This document shows positions 7,256 to 14,682 of a DNA stretch of 14,707 bases, in pieces. Position numbers and translations under genes: made by a program. The stretch is from an uncultured Clostridia bacterium (GTDB lineage: Bacteria > Bacillota > Clostridia > TANB77 > CAG-508): assembly GCA_949077355.1 (NCBI GenBank), contig CARUQW010000040.1:1-14707 (forward strand), read 5' to 3'. The notes under the pieces are model-generated. The model worked only from the letters and a program-made list of their open reading frames with translations, made no database searches and had not been told where the DNA came from. The stretch's first letter is position 1, and the number at the start of each line of letters is the position of its first letter.

Positions 7256-7858
7256 ATGAATAGAATAATAATAACATTAGTAGCAATTTTAGTAATGATT
7301 GCTGCAATATTTACGGCTATTGCAATTTTTACGCCAAAGCAAGTAGAAGAAAAAGAAGGAATCGGTTTACCGATAGCAGAAGAAGAGATTTTAGATGAAT
7401 GCACAGATGAATATGAGCAAATGGAAAATGAAAATACAGTGAAAGCTAATACGCAAGAAGAAAAAACATCGCCTAATTGTTCCTTTATTACCAAAATACT
7501 TTTTTCTAAATGTGGTCATATAAAAAGTGAATATGCTAATTTACCACAAGATTTAGTAAATTTAACTAGAAGTCAACTACAAGAAAAATATCCAGATTAT
7601 GAAGTAGAAGCATTTGCCAGTAATGAAGTAGTTTTATATCAAGAAAAAGATGGAGAATGTGGAGAACATTATAGAATAAAAGATAAAGAGGGACAAGTTG
7701 TAATTTATCAAATTTTGGAAGACGGAACAGAAAAAGAATTAGAAACAACAGCAATCACTACTGAATATTTGCCAGAAACTGATAAAATTAATATGAAAAA
7801 TGGAATTCAAGTGAATGGAAAACAAAATTTAAATCAATTAATAGAAGATTTTGAATAA
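7256..7858 (+). CDS. Membrane-anchored protein with BofC-like C-terminal domain
   Basis: A 200-residue protein. The ATG at 7256 is preferred because AAGGAG (7239-7244) lies 11 bases upstream; the GTG at 7244 overlaps that site. One N-terminal membrane segment (about residues 4-26) is followed by an acidic linker and a short Cys-containing segment (NCSF..FSKCGH). About residues 100-200 read LTRSQLQEKYPDYEVEAF, DGECGEHYRIKDKEGQVVIYQ, ITTEYLPETDKINMKNGI and LNQLIEDFE. This order resembles the BofC C-terminal domain of clostridial proteins. In Bacillus, BofC restrains the SpoIVB protease in sigma-K checkpoint signalling; the clostridial paralogues are not well characterised, so the role here is inferred. 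No clear promoter is visible in the 60 bp between the coaB terminator and this gene. There is only a weak TTAACA-like box. Confidence 0.72.
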   Translation: MNRIIITLVAILVMIAAIFTAIAIFTPKQVEEKEGIGLPIAEEEILDECTDEYEQMENENTVKANTQEEKTSPNCSFITKILFSKCGHIKSEYANLPQDLVNLTRSQLQEKYPDYEVEAFASNEVVLYQEKDGECGEHYRIKDKEGQVVIYQILEDGTEKELETTAITTEYLPETDKINMKNGIQVNGKQNLNQLIEDFE

Positions 7859-7869
7859 AGAGATTTGAA

Positions 7870-7972
7870 GGACTTGCCGCTGGTTCCGGGTTTAAATGCC
7901 ACTGGTTCCGGGTTTAAATGGCAAGTAGAATTTTTCTACTTGCCATTTAAACCCGGAACCAGTGGTAAGTCC
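7870..7972. terminator. Triple-repeat long hairpin between convergent genes
   Basis: A 22-bp unit (CC[G/A]CTGGTTCCGGGTTTAAATG) occurs twice in tandem (7877-7898 and 7899-7920) and once inverted (7944-7965). The inner copy forms a perfect 32-bp stem (7899-7930 with 7934-7965) with a 3-nt loop. The outer copy can instead pair with the same right arm (7870-7898 with 7944-7972, two wobble pairs in 29). A T-rich run follows near 7980-7990. It lies between two converging genes, so a bidirectional terminator is likely, but the duplication and GC content also suit a small palindromic mobile repeat. Confidence 0.75.
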
Positions 7973-7973
7973 T

Positions 7974-8570
7974 CTAATCCCTCTTTTTTCTTTCTTTTTT
8001 GTCAACTGTAACTTCTTTTTTTAAATCATGTTTGTCAATAAATCCTTTTTGGTATAAATCTTTTACATACATAACAAAAGAAAATAGGGTTGCCATTAAA
8101 GCAAGTGCAAAAATAGCTAAGTCAATTTGTTCCCAAACACCAGAAATTTCGAATTGTTTTAGTAAAAGAGAAATAACAATGGCAAAATATAATAAGACAG
8201 TAGCAAGTTTTCCATACCATCTGCTGTAAACGACAACATCTTTTCCATAAAGGAAAGAGGCTCCGCAAATCATAATAAACTCTTTAAAGAAAACAACTAG
8301 TAAAATCCAAATTGGTATGATATTCGTAAGAACAAGAGAAGCAAGTGTTGCAATTTGGGTTAATTTGTCTGCTAAAGGATCCATTAATTTTCCAAAATTG
8401 GAAACTAAATTAAATTTTCTGGCGATACAACCATCAGCAATATCTGTGATACCAGATATGGTAAAAAATACAAAAGCTAAAATATAATTGCCTGTAAAAA
8501 TGTAAAATACAATAACTGGTATGAATAAAAGTCGAATAATGGTTAATATATTTGGTACATGTTTTAACAT
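7974..8570 (-). CDS. pgsA: CDP-diacylglycerol-glycerol-3-phosphate 3-phosphatidyltransferase
   Basis: Makes phosphatidylglycerol phosphate, the committed step toward phosphatidylglycerol, in the membrane. It has 198 residues, normal for the family. The start MLKHVPNILTIIRLLFIPVIV is typical. The CDP-alcohol phosphotransferase motif is complete: Asp43, Asp46-Gly47, Ala50-Arg51, Gly60, Asp64 and Asp68 (ITDIADGCIAR...FGKLMDPLAD). Four or so hydrophobic segments follow, and the tail is highly basic (KKERKKRD). It starts nine bases after the clpE stop. The GGAG for its ATG begins at that TAG, so the two are almost certainly cotranscribed and translationally coupled. Confidence 0.92.
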   Translation of the reverse strand: MLKHVPNILTIIRLLFIPVIVFYIFTGNYILAFVFFTISGITDIADGCIARKFNLVSNFGKLMDPLADKLTQIATLASLVLTNIIPIWILLVVFFKEFIMICGASFLYGKDVVVYSRWYGKLATVLLYFAIVISLLLKQFEISGVWEQIDLAIFALALMATLFSFVMYVKDLYQKGFIDKHDLKKEVTVDKKERKKRD

Positions 8571-8579
8571 AATTTTCTC

Positions 8580-10937
8580 CTATTTTATTTCAAATTTCAG
8601 TTTATTATCTTTTAGACTAACATTTACGGTTTTTCCATCTAAAAGTTCACCACGTAAAATCATTTCAGAAAGTTCATCATCAAGATATCTTTGAATGGCT
8701 CTTCTTAAAGGTCTAGCACCAAATTTTATATCGGTCCCTTTTTCTAGAATAAAGTTTTTAGCCGTTTTGCTAATTTCAATTTCAATGTCTTTTTCTTTTA
8801 AAGCATGGATGGTATCTTTTAGCATTAAATCAACGATTTGTAATAATTGTTCTTTAGTTAAGCTATCAAATGCTACAATTTCATCAACTCGATTTAAAAA
8901 TTCTGGACGAAATACATCTTTTAAACTATCCATGATTTTATTCTTATTAATACTTTGACCGCCAAATCCAATGGAATTATTGTTTAAGTTAGAACCTGCA
9001 TTAGAAGTCATAATGATAATAGTATTGGCAAAGCTAACAGAATTACCTTGACTGTCGGTTAATTTTCCATCATCTAATACCTGAAGCAAAATATTAAATA
9101 CATCAGGATGTGCTTTTTCAATTTCATCTAATAAAATAATAGAATATGGTTTTCTTTTTACTTTATCGGTTAATTGACCAGCATCATCGTAACCAACATA
9201 ACCTGGAGGTGCACCGATTAATTTAGAGGTAGAGTGACTTTCCATATATTCAGACATGTCAACTCTGATAATAGAATCTTCACTTCCAAACATTTCAAAG
9301 GCAAGTGATTTGGCAAGTTCTGTTTTTCCTACACCAGTAGGTCCAACAAAAATAAAAGAAGGTGGTCGTTTGGTATTTTGTAAACCAGCACGATTTCTAC
9401 GAATCGCTCTTGCAACACTGCTAACAGCTTCTTCTTGACCAATTACGCGTTTGTGGAGATTGGTTTCTAAATTTAATAATTTCTGTGTTTCTGCTTCTGT
9501 AATTTTTTTAACTGGTATTTTAGTCCAACTTTCAATAACATTGGCAATATCTTGAATGGTAATTTGTTTTAATTTCATTTTACTATTCAATTTGTCAATT
9601 TCTTCTATTAATTGGCATTCACGTGTTTTTAAATCAGCAGCTTTTTGGTAATCTTCGGTTGAATCAGCAGCAATTACTTCTTCTTTTTCTGCTTGTACAT
9701 GAGCAAGTTCTTGTTTTAACATTTCTAATTTGTATAAAGCTTTATTTTCTAAATTGATTCTAGAACAAGCTTCATCTAAAATATCAATTGCTTTATCTGG
9801 TAAAAATCTGTCATGAATGTATTTTTCAGACATGATAACAGCTTGACGAATCACGTCAGAAGAAATTTTTACTTTGTGATATTCTTCATAGTATTTTTTG
9901 ATACCTTCCAAAATACCAATGGAATCATCAATGTTTGGTTCTTCTACTAAAACTTGTTGAAATCTTCTTTCTAAGGCAGAATCTTTTTCAATATATTTTC
10001 TATATTCTTTTAAGGTCGTAGTACCAATTAATTGAATTTCTCCATTAGATAAAGCAGGTTTTAAGATATTGGCAGCATTCATAGAATGTTCACCATCACC
10101 AGCACCAATAATATTATGAATTTCATCGATGACTAGAATAATATTTCCATATTCTTTACACTCATCGATAATTCCTTTCATTCTTGACTCAAATTGTCCT
10201 CTAAATTGTGTGCCTGCAATTACAGAAGTCATATCTAATAAGTAAACTTCTTTATTTAAAAGTTTAGCAGGTACATTTTGATTGGCAATTTTGATGGCTA
10301 ATCCTTGTGCAATTGCTGTTTTACCAACACCAGGTTCACCAATTAGGCAAGGATTGTTTTTCGAACGTCTATTTAAAATTTGTACAATTCTTTGAATTTC
10401 TTTATCTCTACCAATGATAATATCAATTTCATTATTTTTAGCTTTGTTGGTTAGGTTGGTTCCATAAGTATCTAAGAATTTTTTCCTTTTATTTTGTTTT
10501 ATGTTTTTCTTTTTTTCTATTTTCACCTTTTTTCTAGCACCGATTGGTTCTTCTTGTTCTTCTTTTTGCGGTTGACCATTGAACATATTGGAGAAGATAG
10601 AACCAAGTGGAATGGCAGCACCAGCTATTTTAGGGCTGTTTTCGTCTCCGTTTGGGTCAGTATTTTCAAAGGTAATAGCACCTTCGATATTTTCGATGTC
10701 TTCTAAATTAATATTTTCTGCTAAATCTTTAAAAATTGTTTCAAATTGTTTGGTCATATCAGATAAATTAACTTTATCTTTGGATAAAATATCATTTTGT
10801 TTGGCTAATACTTCATTTGGATTAATTCCTTTTTTCTTAGCGCAGTTATAGCAGTATCCTTCCATGGATTCCTTTCCATTTTCTATTTTTTTATAAAAAA
10901 GTATGGCTGGGTTTTCATTACATTCTGAACATAACAT
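8580..10937 (-). CDS. clpE: ClpE-type AAA+ unfoldase with N-terminal zinc finger
   Basis: An ATP-driven unfoldase that feeds proteins to ClpP. I take the start at 10937 (785 residues, MLCSEC...), because ClpE proteins begin MLC..C and a GAGG lies upstream. The ATG at 10955 adds six residues but has no ribosome binding site. A zinc finger (Cys3, Cys6, Cys29, Cys32) replaces the usual Clp N-domain. A long linker with a very basic stretch (about 136-153) follows. The first ATPase domain has Walker A GEPGVGKT (200-207), Walker B ILVIDE (267-272) and Arg324/325. A short coiled UVR-like middle region lies at 402-452. The second ATPase domain has GPTGVGKT (532-539) and ILLDE (601-605). SIGFGG at 655-660 fits the ClpP-docking loop. 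In many Firmicutes clpE is under CtsR; I see no clear CtsR heptads here. Distinguishing it from ClpC rests on the N-terminus. Confidence 0.9.
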   Translation of the reverse strand: MLCSECNENPAILFYKKIENGKESMEGYCYNCAKKKGINPNEVLAKQNDILSKDKVNLSDMTKQFETIFKDLAENINLEDIENIEGAITFENTDPNGDENSPKIAGAAIPLGSIFSNMFNGQPQKEEQEEPIGARKKVKIEKKKNIKQNKRKKFLDTYGTNLTNKAKNNEIDIIIGRDKEIQRIVQILNRRSKNNPCLIGEPGVGKTAIAQGLAIKIANQNVPAKLLNKEVYLLDMTSVIAGTQFRGQFESRMKGIIDECKEYGNIILVIDEIHNIIGAGDGEHSMNAANILKPALSNGEIQLIGTTTLKEYRKYIEKDSALERRFQQVLVEEPNIDDSIGILEGIKKYYEEYHKVKISSDVIRQAVIMSEKYIHDRFLPDKAIDILDEACSRINLENKALYKLEMLKQELAHVQAEKEEVIAADSTEDYQKAADLKTRECQLIEEIDKLNSKMKLKQITIQDIANVIESWTKIPVKKITEAETQKLLNLETNLHKRVIGQEEAVSSVARAIRRNRAGLQNTKRPPSFIFVGPTGVGKTELAKSLAFEMFGSEDSIIRVDMSEYMESHSTSKLIGAPPGYVGYDDAGQLTDKVKRKPYSIILLDEIEKAHPDVFNILLQVLDDGKLTDSQGNSVSFANTIIIMTSNAGSNLNNNSIGFGGQSINKNKIMDSLKDVFRPEFLNRVDEIVAFDSLTKEQLLQIVDLMLKDTIHALKEKDIEIEISKTAKNFILEKGTDIKFGARPLRRAIQRYLDDELSEMILRGELLDGKTVNVSLKDNKLKFEIK

Positions 10938-10979
10938 ACGTTTTAAATTCCTCATTTCTATTTAAATTTAATCCATAAT

Positions 10980-11008
10980 ATCATACCTCAAAATTGCGGA
11001 ATAGTCAA
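10980..11008 (-). promoter_or_regulatory. Promoter of the clpE-pgsA operon
   Basis: On the minus strand TTGACT (11003-11008), a 17-bp spacer and TATGAT (10980-10985). A 10-bp palindrome ATGATATCAT (11008-11017) abuts the -35 and could be an operator. No CIRCE element and no clear CtsR site are visible. Confidence 0.65.
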
Positions 11009-11087
11009 TGATATCATGAGAAATTTAAGAATTCTTGCCGGAAGTTATAAAGAAAAATGAAAATAAGAAATCTTAAATAAAAAATGA

Positions 11088-11116
11088 TTGATAAAAAATA
11101 ATAGAAATGTTATAAT
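11088..11116 (+). promoter_or_regulatory. Promoter of the RsiV-like gene
   Basis: TTGATA (11088-11093), 17 bp, TATAAT (11111-11116). It lies 31 bp before the start codon at 11148. The DNA between this promoter and the divergent clpE promoter (11018-11087) shows nothing I can name. Confidence 0.7.
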
Positions 11117-11147
11117 GAAAATAACAAAAATCAGAAGAGGAGTAAAA

Positions 11148-12005
11148 ATGAAAGTCGTATTACCAGAAGAAAAAGTATTTAATAAAAAGCAATTAGCTGT
11201 TTATATAACAATTATAGTCATATGTATTTTATCGATTGTAATTGCTCTTTATGTTCAATTTTATGCTAGAATCGATGTAGGAAGGATGTTGGGATTAGAA
11301 ACAGAAAGTGAATTAGGAAGTAAGACAGAGGAAGAAACCGAATTATTAAAGGCACAATTTGAACAAATTTTTACCAATCGTATTGAAAATGCAGAAGGGC
11401 AAGATAACAAGAAAAAAGAAAGTGATAAACCTCTTGTTTATACGAAAACAGAGCGAAAAGAAAGTAAATTAAATTGTTATGATATAGAAGTGCATATACC
11501 TTATATTAATATAGAAAATACAAAGGTAGACGAATATAATAAGCAAATAGAAGATTTTGTAAAAAAGACCAATAGTGTATTAGAGAGTCAGGATAAAAAT
11601 ACCATATATACAGTGGAATATGTAGCAAATGTGAAAGATGACATTTTATCATTAATGATTCGTTCGAATTTAAAAGAAGGTTCTAGTGCACAAAGAGTCA
11701 TTATACAAACCTATAATTATGATTTAAGAAATAATAAAGAAATTACATTAGCTGAAGTATTAAAGATAGAAAACTTAGCGCAATCAGACGTGCAAGAAAG
11801 AGTTAAAAATGAAATCGGAATAGCACAAAAAAAGGTAGAGGATTTAAAAAATTTGGGGTATAATATATACAGCAGAGATATTGCTAGAGATATTTATCAA
11901 GTAGAAAATTCAGGAGAATTTTATTTGAATAATAATACTTTATATATTATCTATGCTTATGGAAATGAAACTTTTACAAGTGAAATGGATTTAATTGTAT
12001 TATAA
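11148..12005 (+). CDS. Membrane-anchored protein, RsiV/DUF3298-DUF4163-like extracellular domain
   Basis: A 285-residue protein. The ATG at 11148 has GAGGAG (11137-11142) five bases upstream; a longer reading from 11088 would begin inside the promoter. A basic start is followed by one membrane segment (about residues 16-38). An acidic, charged linker comes next, then an outer domain from about 95 on: YTKTERKESKLNCYDIEVHIPYINIENTKVDEYNKQIEDFV, DDILSLMIRSNLKEGSSAQRVIIQTYNYDLRNNKEITLAEVL, and EFYLNNNTLYIIYAYG near the end. This layout resembles the DUF4163/DUF3298 pair found in RsiV-type anti-sigma factors and PdaC-like proteins, but no cytoplasmic sigma-binding segment of useful size precedes the membrane helix. 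No sigma-factor gene is adjacent. The function is therefore unknown; an envelope role is likely. Confidence 0.7.
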   Translation: MKVVLPEEKVFNKKQLAVYITIIVICILSIVIALYVQFYARIDVGRMLGLETESELGSKTEEETELLKAQFEQIFTNRIENAEGQDNKKKESDKPLVYTKTERKESKLNCYDIEVHIPYINIENTKVDEYNKQIEDFVKKTNSVLESQDKNTIYTVEYVANVKDDILSLMIRSNLKEGSSAQRVIIQTYNYDLRNNKEITLAEVLKIENLAQSDVQERVKNEIGIAQKKVEDLKNLGYNIYSRDIARDIYQVENSGEFYLNNNTLYIIYAYGNETFTSEMDLIVL

Positions 12006-12035
12006 AAAGAAGTGACGGATATCACTTCTTTTTTT
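12005..12035 (+). terminator. Rho-independent terminator of the RsiV-like gene
   Basis: AAAAGAAGTGA (12005-12015), loop CGGATA, TCACTTCTTTT (12022-12032) and further T's. It begins at the stop codon. Confidence 0.88.
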
Positions 12036-12148
12036 GAAAATAAAAGGGGATGTTTTTTATTTTGAGTCAGAATCTTCTACTGACTATGAAAAAATTTTAA
12101 CAATATAATTTGTCCATTGTGTGAACGAAAAGTGAAGAATTAGAAATA

Positions 12149-12177
12149 TTGCAAATTTATGTAAAATATGCTATAAT
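12149..12177 (+). promoter_or_regulatory. Promoter of the foreign gene at 12256
   Basis: TTGCAA (12149-12154), 17 bp, TATAAT (12172-12177). The 110 bp before it, back to the terminator at 12035, hold nothing I recognise. Confidence 0.6.
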
Positions 12178-12184
12178 AGAGGTA

Positions 12185-12243
12185 TGTACAGCAAAAGTTG
12201 TACAAATAATATAAAGGAAAGGTCGTGAAGTGTAGTAACGACC
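12185..12243 (+). promoter_or_regulatory. Two small hairpins in the leader of the gene at 12256
   Basis: TGTACAGC (12185-12192) pairs with GTTGTACA (12197-12204) around an AAAA loop, right at the expected transcription start. The repeated TGTACA could equally be a protein site. GGTCGT (12221-12226) pairs with ACGACC (12238-12243). Between them is a good ribosome binding site, AAAGGA (12213-12218), serving the GTG at 12225 rather than the ATG at 12256. The arrangement could control translation. Confidence 0.4.
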
Positions 12244-12308
12244 AAGGGAAAAAACATGAAGACAGCATTAGACTTTTATACGCAGGCATTTATTCAGGCA
12301 GCAAGTGA
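12225..12308 (+). CDS. Possible 27-residue leader ORF overlapping the next gene start
   Basis: A GTG at 12225 has AAAGGA six bases upstream and opens a 27-residue frame (MKCSNDQGKKHEDS...) ending at TGA 12306-12308. It overlaps the following gene by about 50 bases in another frame. It may be a coupling leader. Alternatively, one extra A in the A6 run near 12249-12254 may have separated it from the next gene, since dropping one A would fuse them as ...DQGKNMKTALDF. No CGG lies at this point. I do not recognise the peptide, and it may be chance. Confidence 0.3.
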   Translation: MKCSNDQGKKHEDSIRLLYAGIYSGSK

Positions 12309-12648
12309 GGCAGAAAGAGAGCAATTGCTTCCCTATTTAAAGGAAAGAGATATGGTAAGGCAGATTGCTCGGATGAGTCATCCACAAACGAGAGAATCAA
12401 TACCGCTTAGGGAAGAGAACAAGGAAATTACGAGACAGCGGAGACTGGTAGATATGGCACTGACCTTAAAGTGTTTTCACTTGTCAGAAGCAGAGCCGAT
12501 TAAAGGCATTTCATCCTTAAAAGAGATGGATTTTGGCTTACGGCAGGAGCTTACTAGGGTTGGATGGATTCTCTTTGAAAGAGATGGCAGACCTGTAATT
12601 TATAGTTATTTGCCAACACGTCATCAGAAGCCTGCGATTCCAGCGTAA
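12256..12648 (+). CDS. Unrecognised 130-residue protein, compositionally foreign
   Basis: I do not recognise this protein. The ATG at 12256 has only a modest AAGGGA (12244-12249) upstream. The sequence is soluble-looking, largely helical in character, and rich in Arg and Glu, with no signal peptide or membrane segment. The middle reads ARMSHPQTRESIPLREENKEITRQRR, and the end, GWILFERDGRPVIYSYLPTRHQ, looks like a beta-rich patch. Its codon use differs from its neighbours: more G/C at third positions, and three in-frame CGG arginine codons (CTC-type genes nearby have none). It sits alone between two native genes with its own promoter and terminator, which points to an acquired single-gene cassette or the remains of a mobile element. 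No integrase, transposase or flanking repeat is visible beside it. Confidence 0.75.
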   Translation: MKTALDFYTQAFIQAASEAEREQLLPYLKERDMVRQIARMSHPQTRESIPLREENKEITRQRRLVDMALTLKCFHLSEAEPIKGISSLKEMDFGLRQELTRVGWILFERDGRPVIYSYLPTRHQKPAIPA

Positions 12649-12684
12649 AAAAACCTTGTTGCAGTGTACTGCAACAGGGTTTTT
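12649..12684. terminator. Bidirectional terminator between the foreign gene and htrA
   Basis: AAAAACCTTGTTGCAGT (12649-12665) and ACTGCAACAGGGTTTTT (12668-12684) form a 17-bp stem with one wobble pair. The A-run and T-run at its base suit termination in both directions, for the plus-strand gene and for htrA on the minus strand. Confidence 0.88.
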
Positions 12685-12694
12685 CCCGTTGTGA

Positions 12695-13957
12695 TTATGG
12701 TTGTTCTCCTAAAGTAATGGTTAATTCTTTTTCTTGTCCATTGCGATTTACTTTGATTTTCATTTCATCACCAATCTTATGAGTATTTTTAATTTCATTT
12801 AATTCATCCATTTTGGTAATTTTTTTGCCATCAGCTTCTATAATAACATCACCAATTTTAATACCAGCTTTTTCACCAGCGGAGAAATCATCGATGGATT
12901 TTACGTAGATACCAACCTCTAATTTATTGGCTTTTGCCACTTGTTCTGTTAAATCCATACCAGAAATTCCAATATAAGGTCTTTTTACTTTACTATATTG
13001 AATTAATTGAGATGTAATATCAGTTGTTGAATTGATTGGAATAGCAAATCCCATACCTTCAATTCCTGTTCCAGAAAGTTTTAAGGTATTAATACCAATT
13101 ACTTTTCCTTCACTATTAACCAAAGCACCACCACTATTACCAGAGTTAATAGCAGCATCTGTTTGAATCAAAGTGAATTTTTTTCCATCAGAATCGGTAA
13201 CTTCTCTGTTAACAGCACTGATAACACCACAGGTAATACTACTTTGCATTCCTAAAGGATTACCAACAGCCATAGCAAATTCACCAACTTTGATATTATC
13301 AGAATCAGCAAATTCTGCTTTGGAAAGACCTGTTTTTTCGATTTTGATAACAGCTAAATCAGTTTGTTCGTCAGTTCCTATAATTTTTGCTTCATATTGA
13401 TTTTCGTCATTGAATAAAGTAACTGTTATTTTGGTTGCTTCTGATACTTCGTAGTAAGACTCAGAAGAGGAAGTAGCTACAATATGATTATTTGTTAAAA
13501 TGTAACCATCGTCACTCATAATAATACCAGAACCACTAGCTTTTGCAGTGCTTGTTTGTGCTTGCCTACCAAACATAGACATAAGTGAATTTACATTATA
13601 TTCTACTTCAATTCCTACAATTGATGGTAAGACTTTATTAGCAGCAAAAATAGAGGTATCAGAATAATTAGAAAGTGAAGTTTGACTTACATATCCTGCG
13701 TTTTGCGAATCAGAATTATTTGTTGTGCTAGTAGGAATATTTAGTATTTTAGAGCGAATAGAAGGAACACCGAAACAAGTTCCTAGTACGATAACACATC
13801 CCATTACACCACTAAAGAAAGGGATTAAAACACTTTTTCCAAAACCGACTTTTGTTTTTGAGCTTGTTTCATTTTTGTAGGCCGCCTTATATGTATTAGT
13901 GTTTTGAACGGTTTTAAAGTTTTGCATTTTTTCATTTTTCTTTTCATTTTCTTCCAT
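12695..13957 (-). CDS. htrA: HtrA/DegP-type membrane-anchored serine protease
   Basis: An envelope quality-control protease of 420 residues. The ATG at 13957 has GGAGG ten bases upstream. A charged cytoplasmic N-terminus of about 40 residues precedes one membrane segment (about 42-63). The trypsin-like domain follows at about 100-320 with the full catalytic triad: His158 (LTNNHIV), Asp200 (QTDLAVIKI) and Ser275 (INSGNSGGALV). One PDZ domain covers about 325-417 (RPYIGISGMDL, AGIKIGDVIIEADGKKI, LTITLGE). The signal-anchor plus single-PDZ layout is typical of Gram-positive HtrA. It is probably monocistronic and ends at the shared hairpin. Confidence 0.95.
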   Translation of the reverse strand: MEENEKKNEKMQNFKTVQNTNTYKAAYKNETSSKTKVGFGKSVLIPFFSGVMGCVIVLGTCFGVPSIRSKILNIPTSTTNNSDSQNAGYVSQTSLSNYSDTSIFAANKVLPSIVGIEVEYNVNSLMSMFGRQAQTSTAKASGSGIIMSDDGYILTNNHIVATSSSESYYEVSEATKITVTLFNDENQYEAKIIGTDEQTDLAVIKIEKTGLSKAEFADSDNIKVGEFAMAVGNPLGMQSSITCGVISAVNREVTDSDGKKFTLIQTDAAINSGNSGGALVNSEGKVIGINTLKLSGTGIEGMGFAIPINSTTDITSQLIQYSKVKRPYIGISGMDLTEQVAKANKLEVGIYVKSIDDFSAGEKAGIKIGDVIIEADGKKITKMDELNEIKNTHKIGDEMKIKVNRNGQEKELTITLGEQP

Positions 13958-13991
13958 TTTGTTTAAACCTCCTAAATAAATAACTATTAAT

Positions 13992-14021
13992 ATAATAACC
14001 GATTGTGGTAATATAATACAA
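13992..14021 (-). promoter_or_regulatory. Possible htrA promoter
   Basis: On the minus strand TTGTAT (14016-14021), an 18-bp spacer and TATTAT (13992-13997). The match is moderate and the region is very AT-rich, so other choices are possible. Confidence 0.4.
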
Positions 14022-14061
14022 TAGATTTGTGAAATTTGTGTGAAAAAAAGTTGCCTTTGTA

Positions 14062-14090
14062 TTGAAAATATGAAGATAAAAATATATAAT
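14062..14090 (+). promoter_or_regulatory. Promoter of the prepilin-like gene
   Basis: TTGAAA (14062-14067), 17 bp, TATAAT (14085-14090), 31 bp before the start codon at 14121. Confidence 0.65.
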
Positions 14091-14120
14091 GTAAAAAAAA
14101 ATAAGTAAAGGATGAGAAAT

Positions 14121-14612
14121 ATGAAAAAAGAAAAGGCAATTACTATGCTTAGTTTAATACTTACAGTAGCGGTATTAATTATTTTAGCAGGAACAAGTAT
14201 TCATTTTGGAAAAGGAATGTTTGAAAAAACAAAGTTAGAAGAATTAAAAACCAATATGCTGTTGATTCAGGCCAAAGCAAGAGAATATGTAGAAGAAGCA
14301 AACTTTAGAATTGGAATTGTTTCTGATGTTGAAAAACAACAAAAGACTAGTACTGTGAGAAATGAAATATATGTACAAGAACAAGGGTTAAAAGAAACTA
14401 GAACCATTCCTAGTTATATTAAGGATTCAGATGGTAAGGGGTATTATTATTTTACAGATGCAACCAAGGAAAAATGGGGATTAGAAAAATTGGAAAATCC
14501 AGAAGAATATTTGCTTGAATTTGATGAGAGTAATTTGAAAGTAGAAATTTATAATACTGAAGGATATGATGAAAAATATTCTTTGACAGAAATTAATGGG
14601 ATTCAAAAATAG
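14121..14612 (+). CDS. Prepilin-like secreted or membrane protein
   Basis: A 163-residue protein. The ATG at 14121 has AAAGGA (14107-14112) eight bases upstream; the ATG at 14112 overlaps that site. The N-terminus MKKEKAITMLSLILTVAVLIILAGTSI has a short basic leader and a long hydrophobic helix like the type IV prepilin start of clostridial proteins. The usual Gly before the cleavage point is Ala here, and the Glu at +5 is absent. A helical region (about 30-60, ELKTNMLLIQAKAREYVEEANF) and an acidic C-terminal part follow. No pilus ATPase, prepilin peptidase or second pilin is next to it. Cleavage and pilus assembly are inference; it could be a simple membrane-anchored protein. Confidence 0.65.
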   Translation: MKKEKAITMLSLILTVAVLIILAGTSIHFGKGMFEKTKLEELKTNMLLIQAKAREYVEEANFRIGIVSDVEKQQKTSTVRNEIYVQEQGLKETRTIPSYIKDSDGKGYYYFTDATKEKWGLEKLENPEEYLLEFDESNLKVEIYNTEGYDEKYSLTEINGIQK

Positions 14613-14658
14613 ATAAAATATGCTTTATTCATTAAATTATAAAAAGTTTATCTATTTT
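14606..14658 (+). terminator. Long-loop terminator of the prepilin-like gene
   Basis: AAAATAGATAAA (14606-14617), which overlaps the TAG stop, pairs with TTTATCTATTTT (14647-14658) and is followed by TT and CTTTG. The loop is about 29 nt. Confidence 0.6.
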
Positions 14659-14682
14659 TTCTTTGTAACTCCCAGCTGCAAA

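Noticed and set aside
7870..7972. CRISPR array
   Set aside because: There are only two direct copies with no spacer between them, and the third copy is inverted. This is a hairpin structure.
11007..11018. CtsR or CIRCE operator upstream of clpE
   Set aside because: The palindrome ATGATATCAT does not match GGTCAAA heptads or the CIRCE inverted repeat.
12249..12256. A fifth frameshift joining the 27-residue frame to the gene at 12256
   Set aside because: The join would be at an A-run rather than CGG, and I cannot confirm that the real protein extends upstream, so it is not counted with the four CGG sites.
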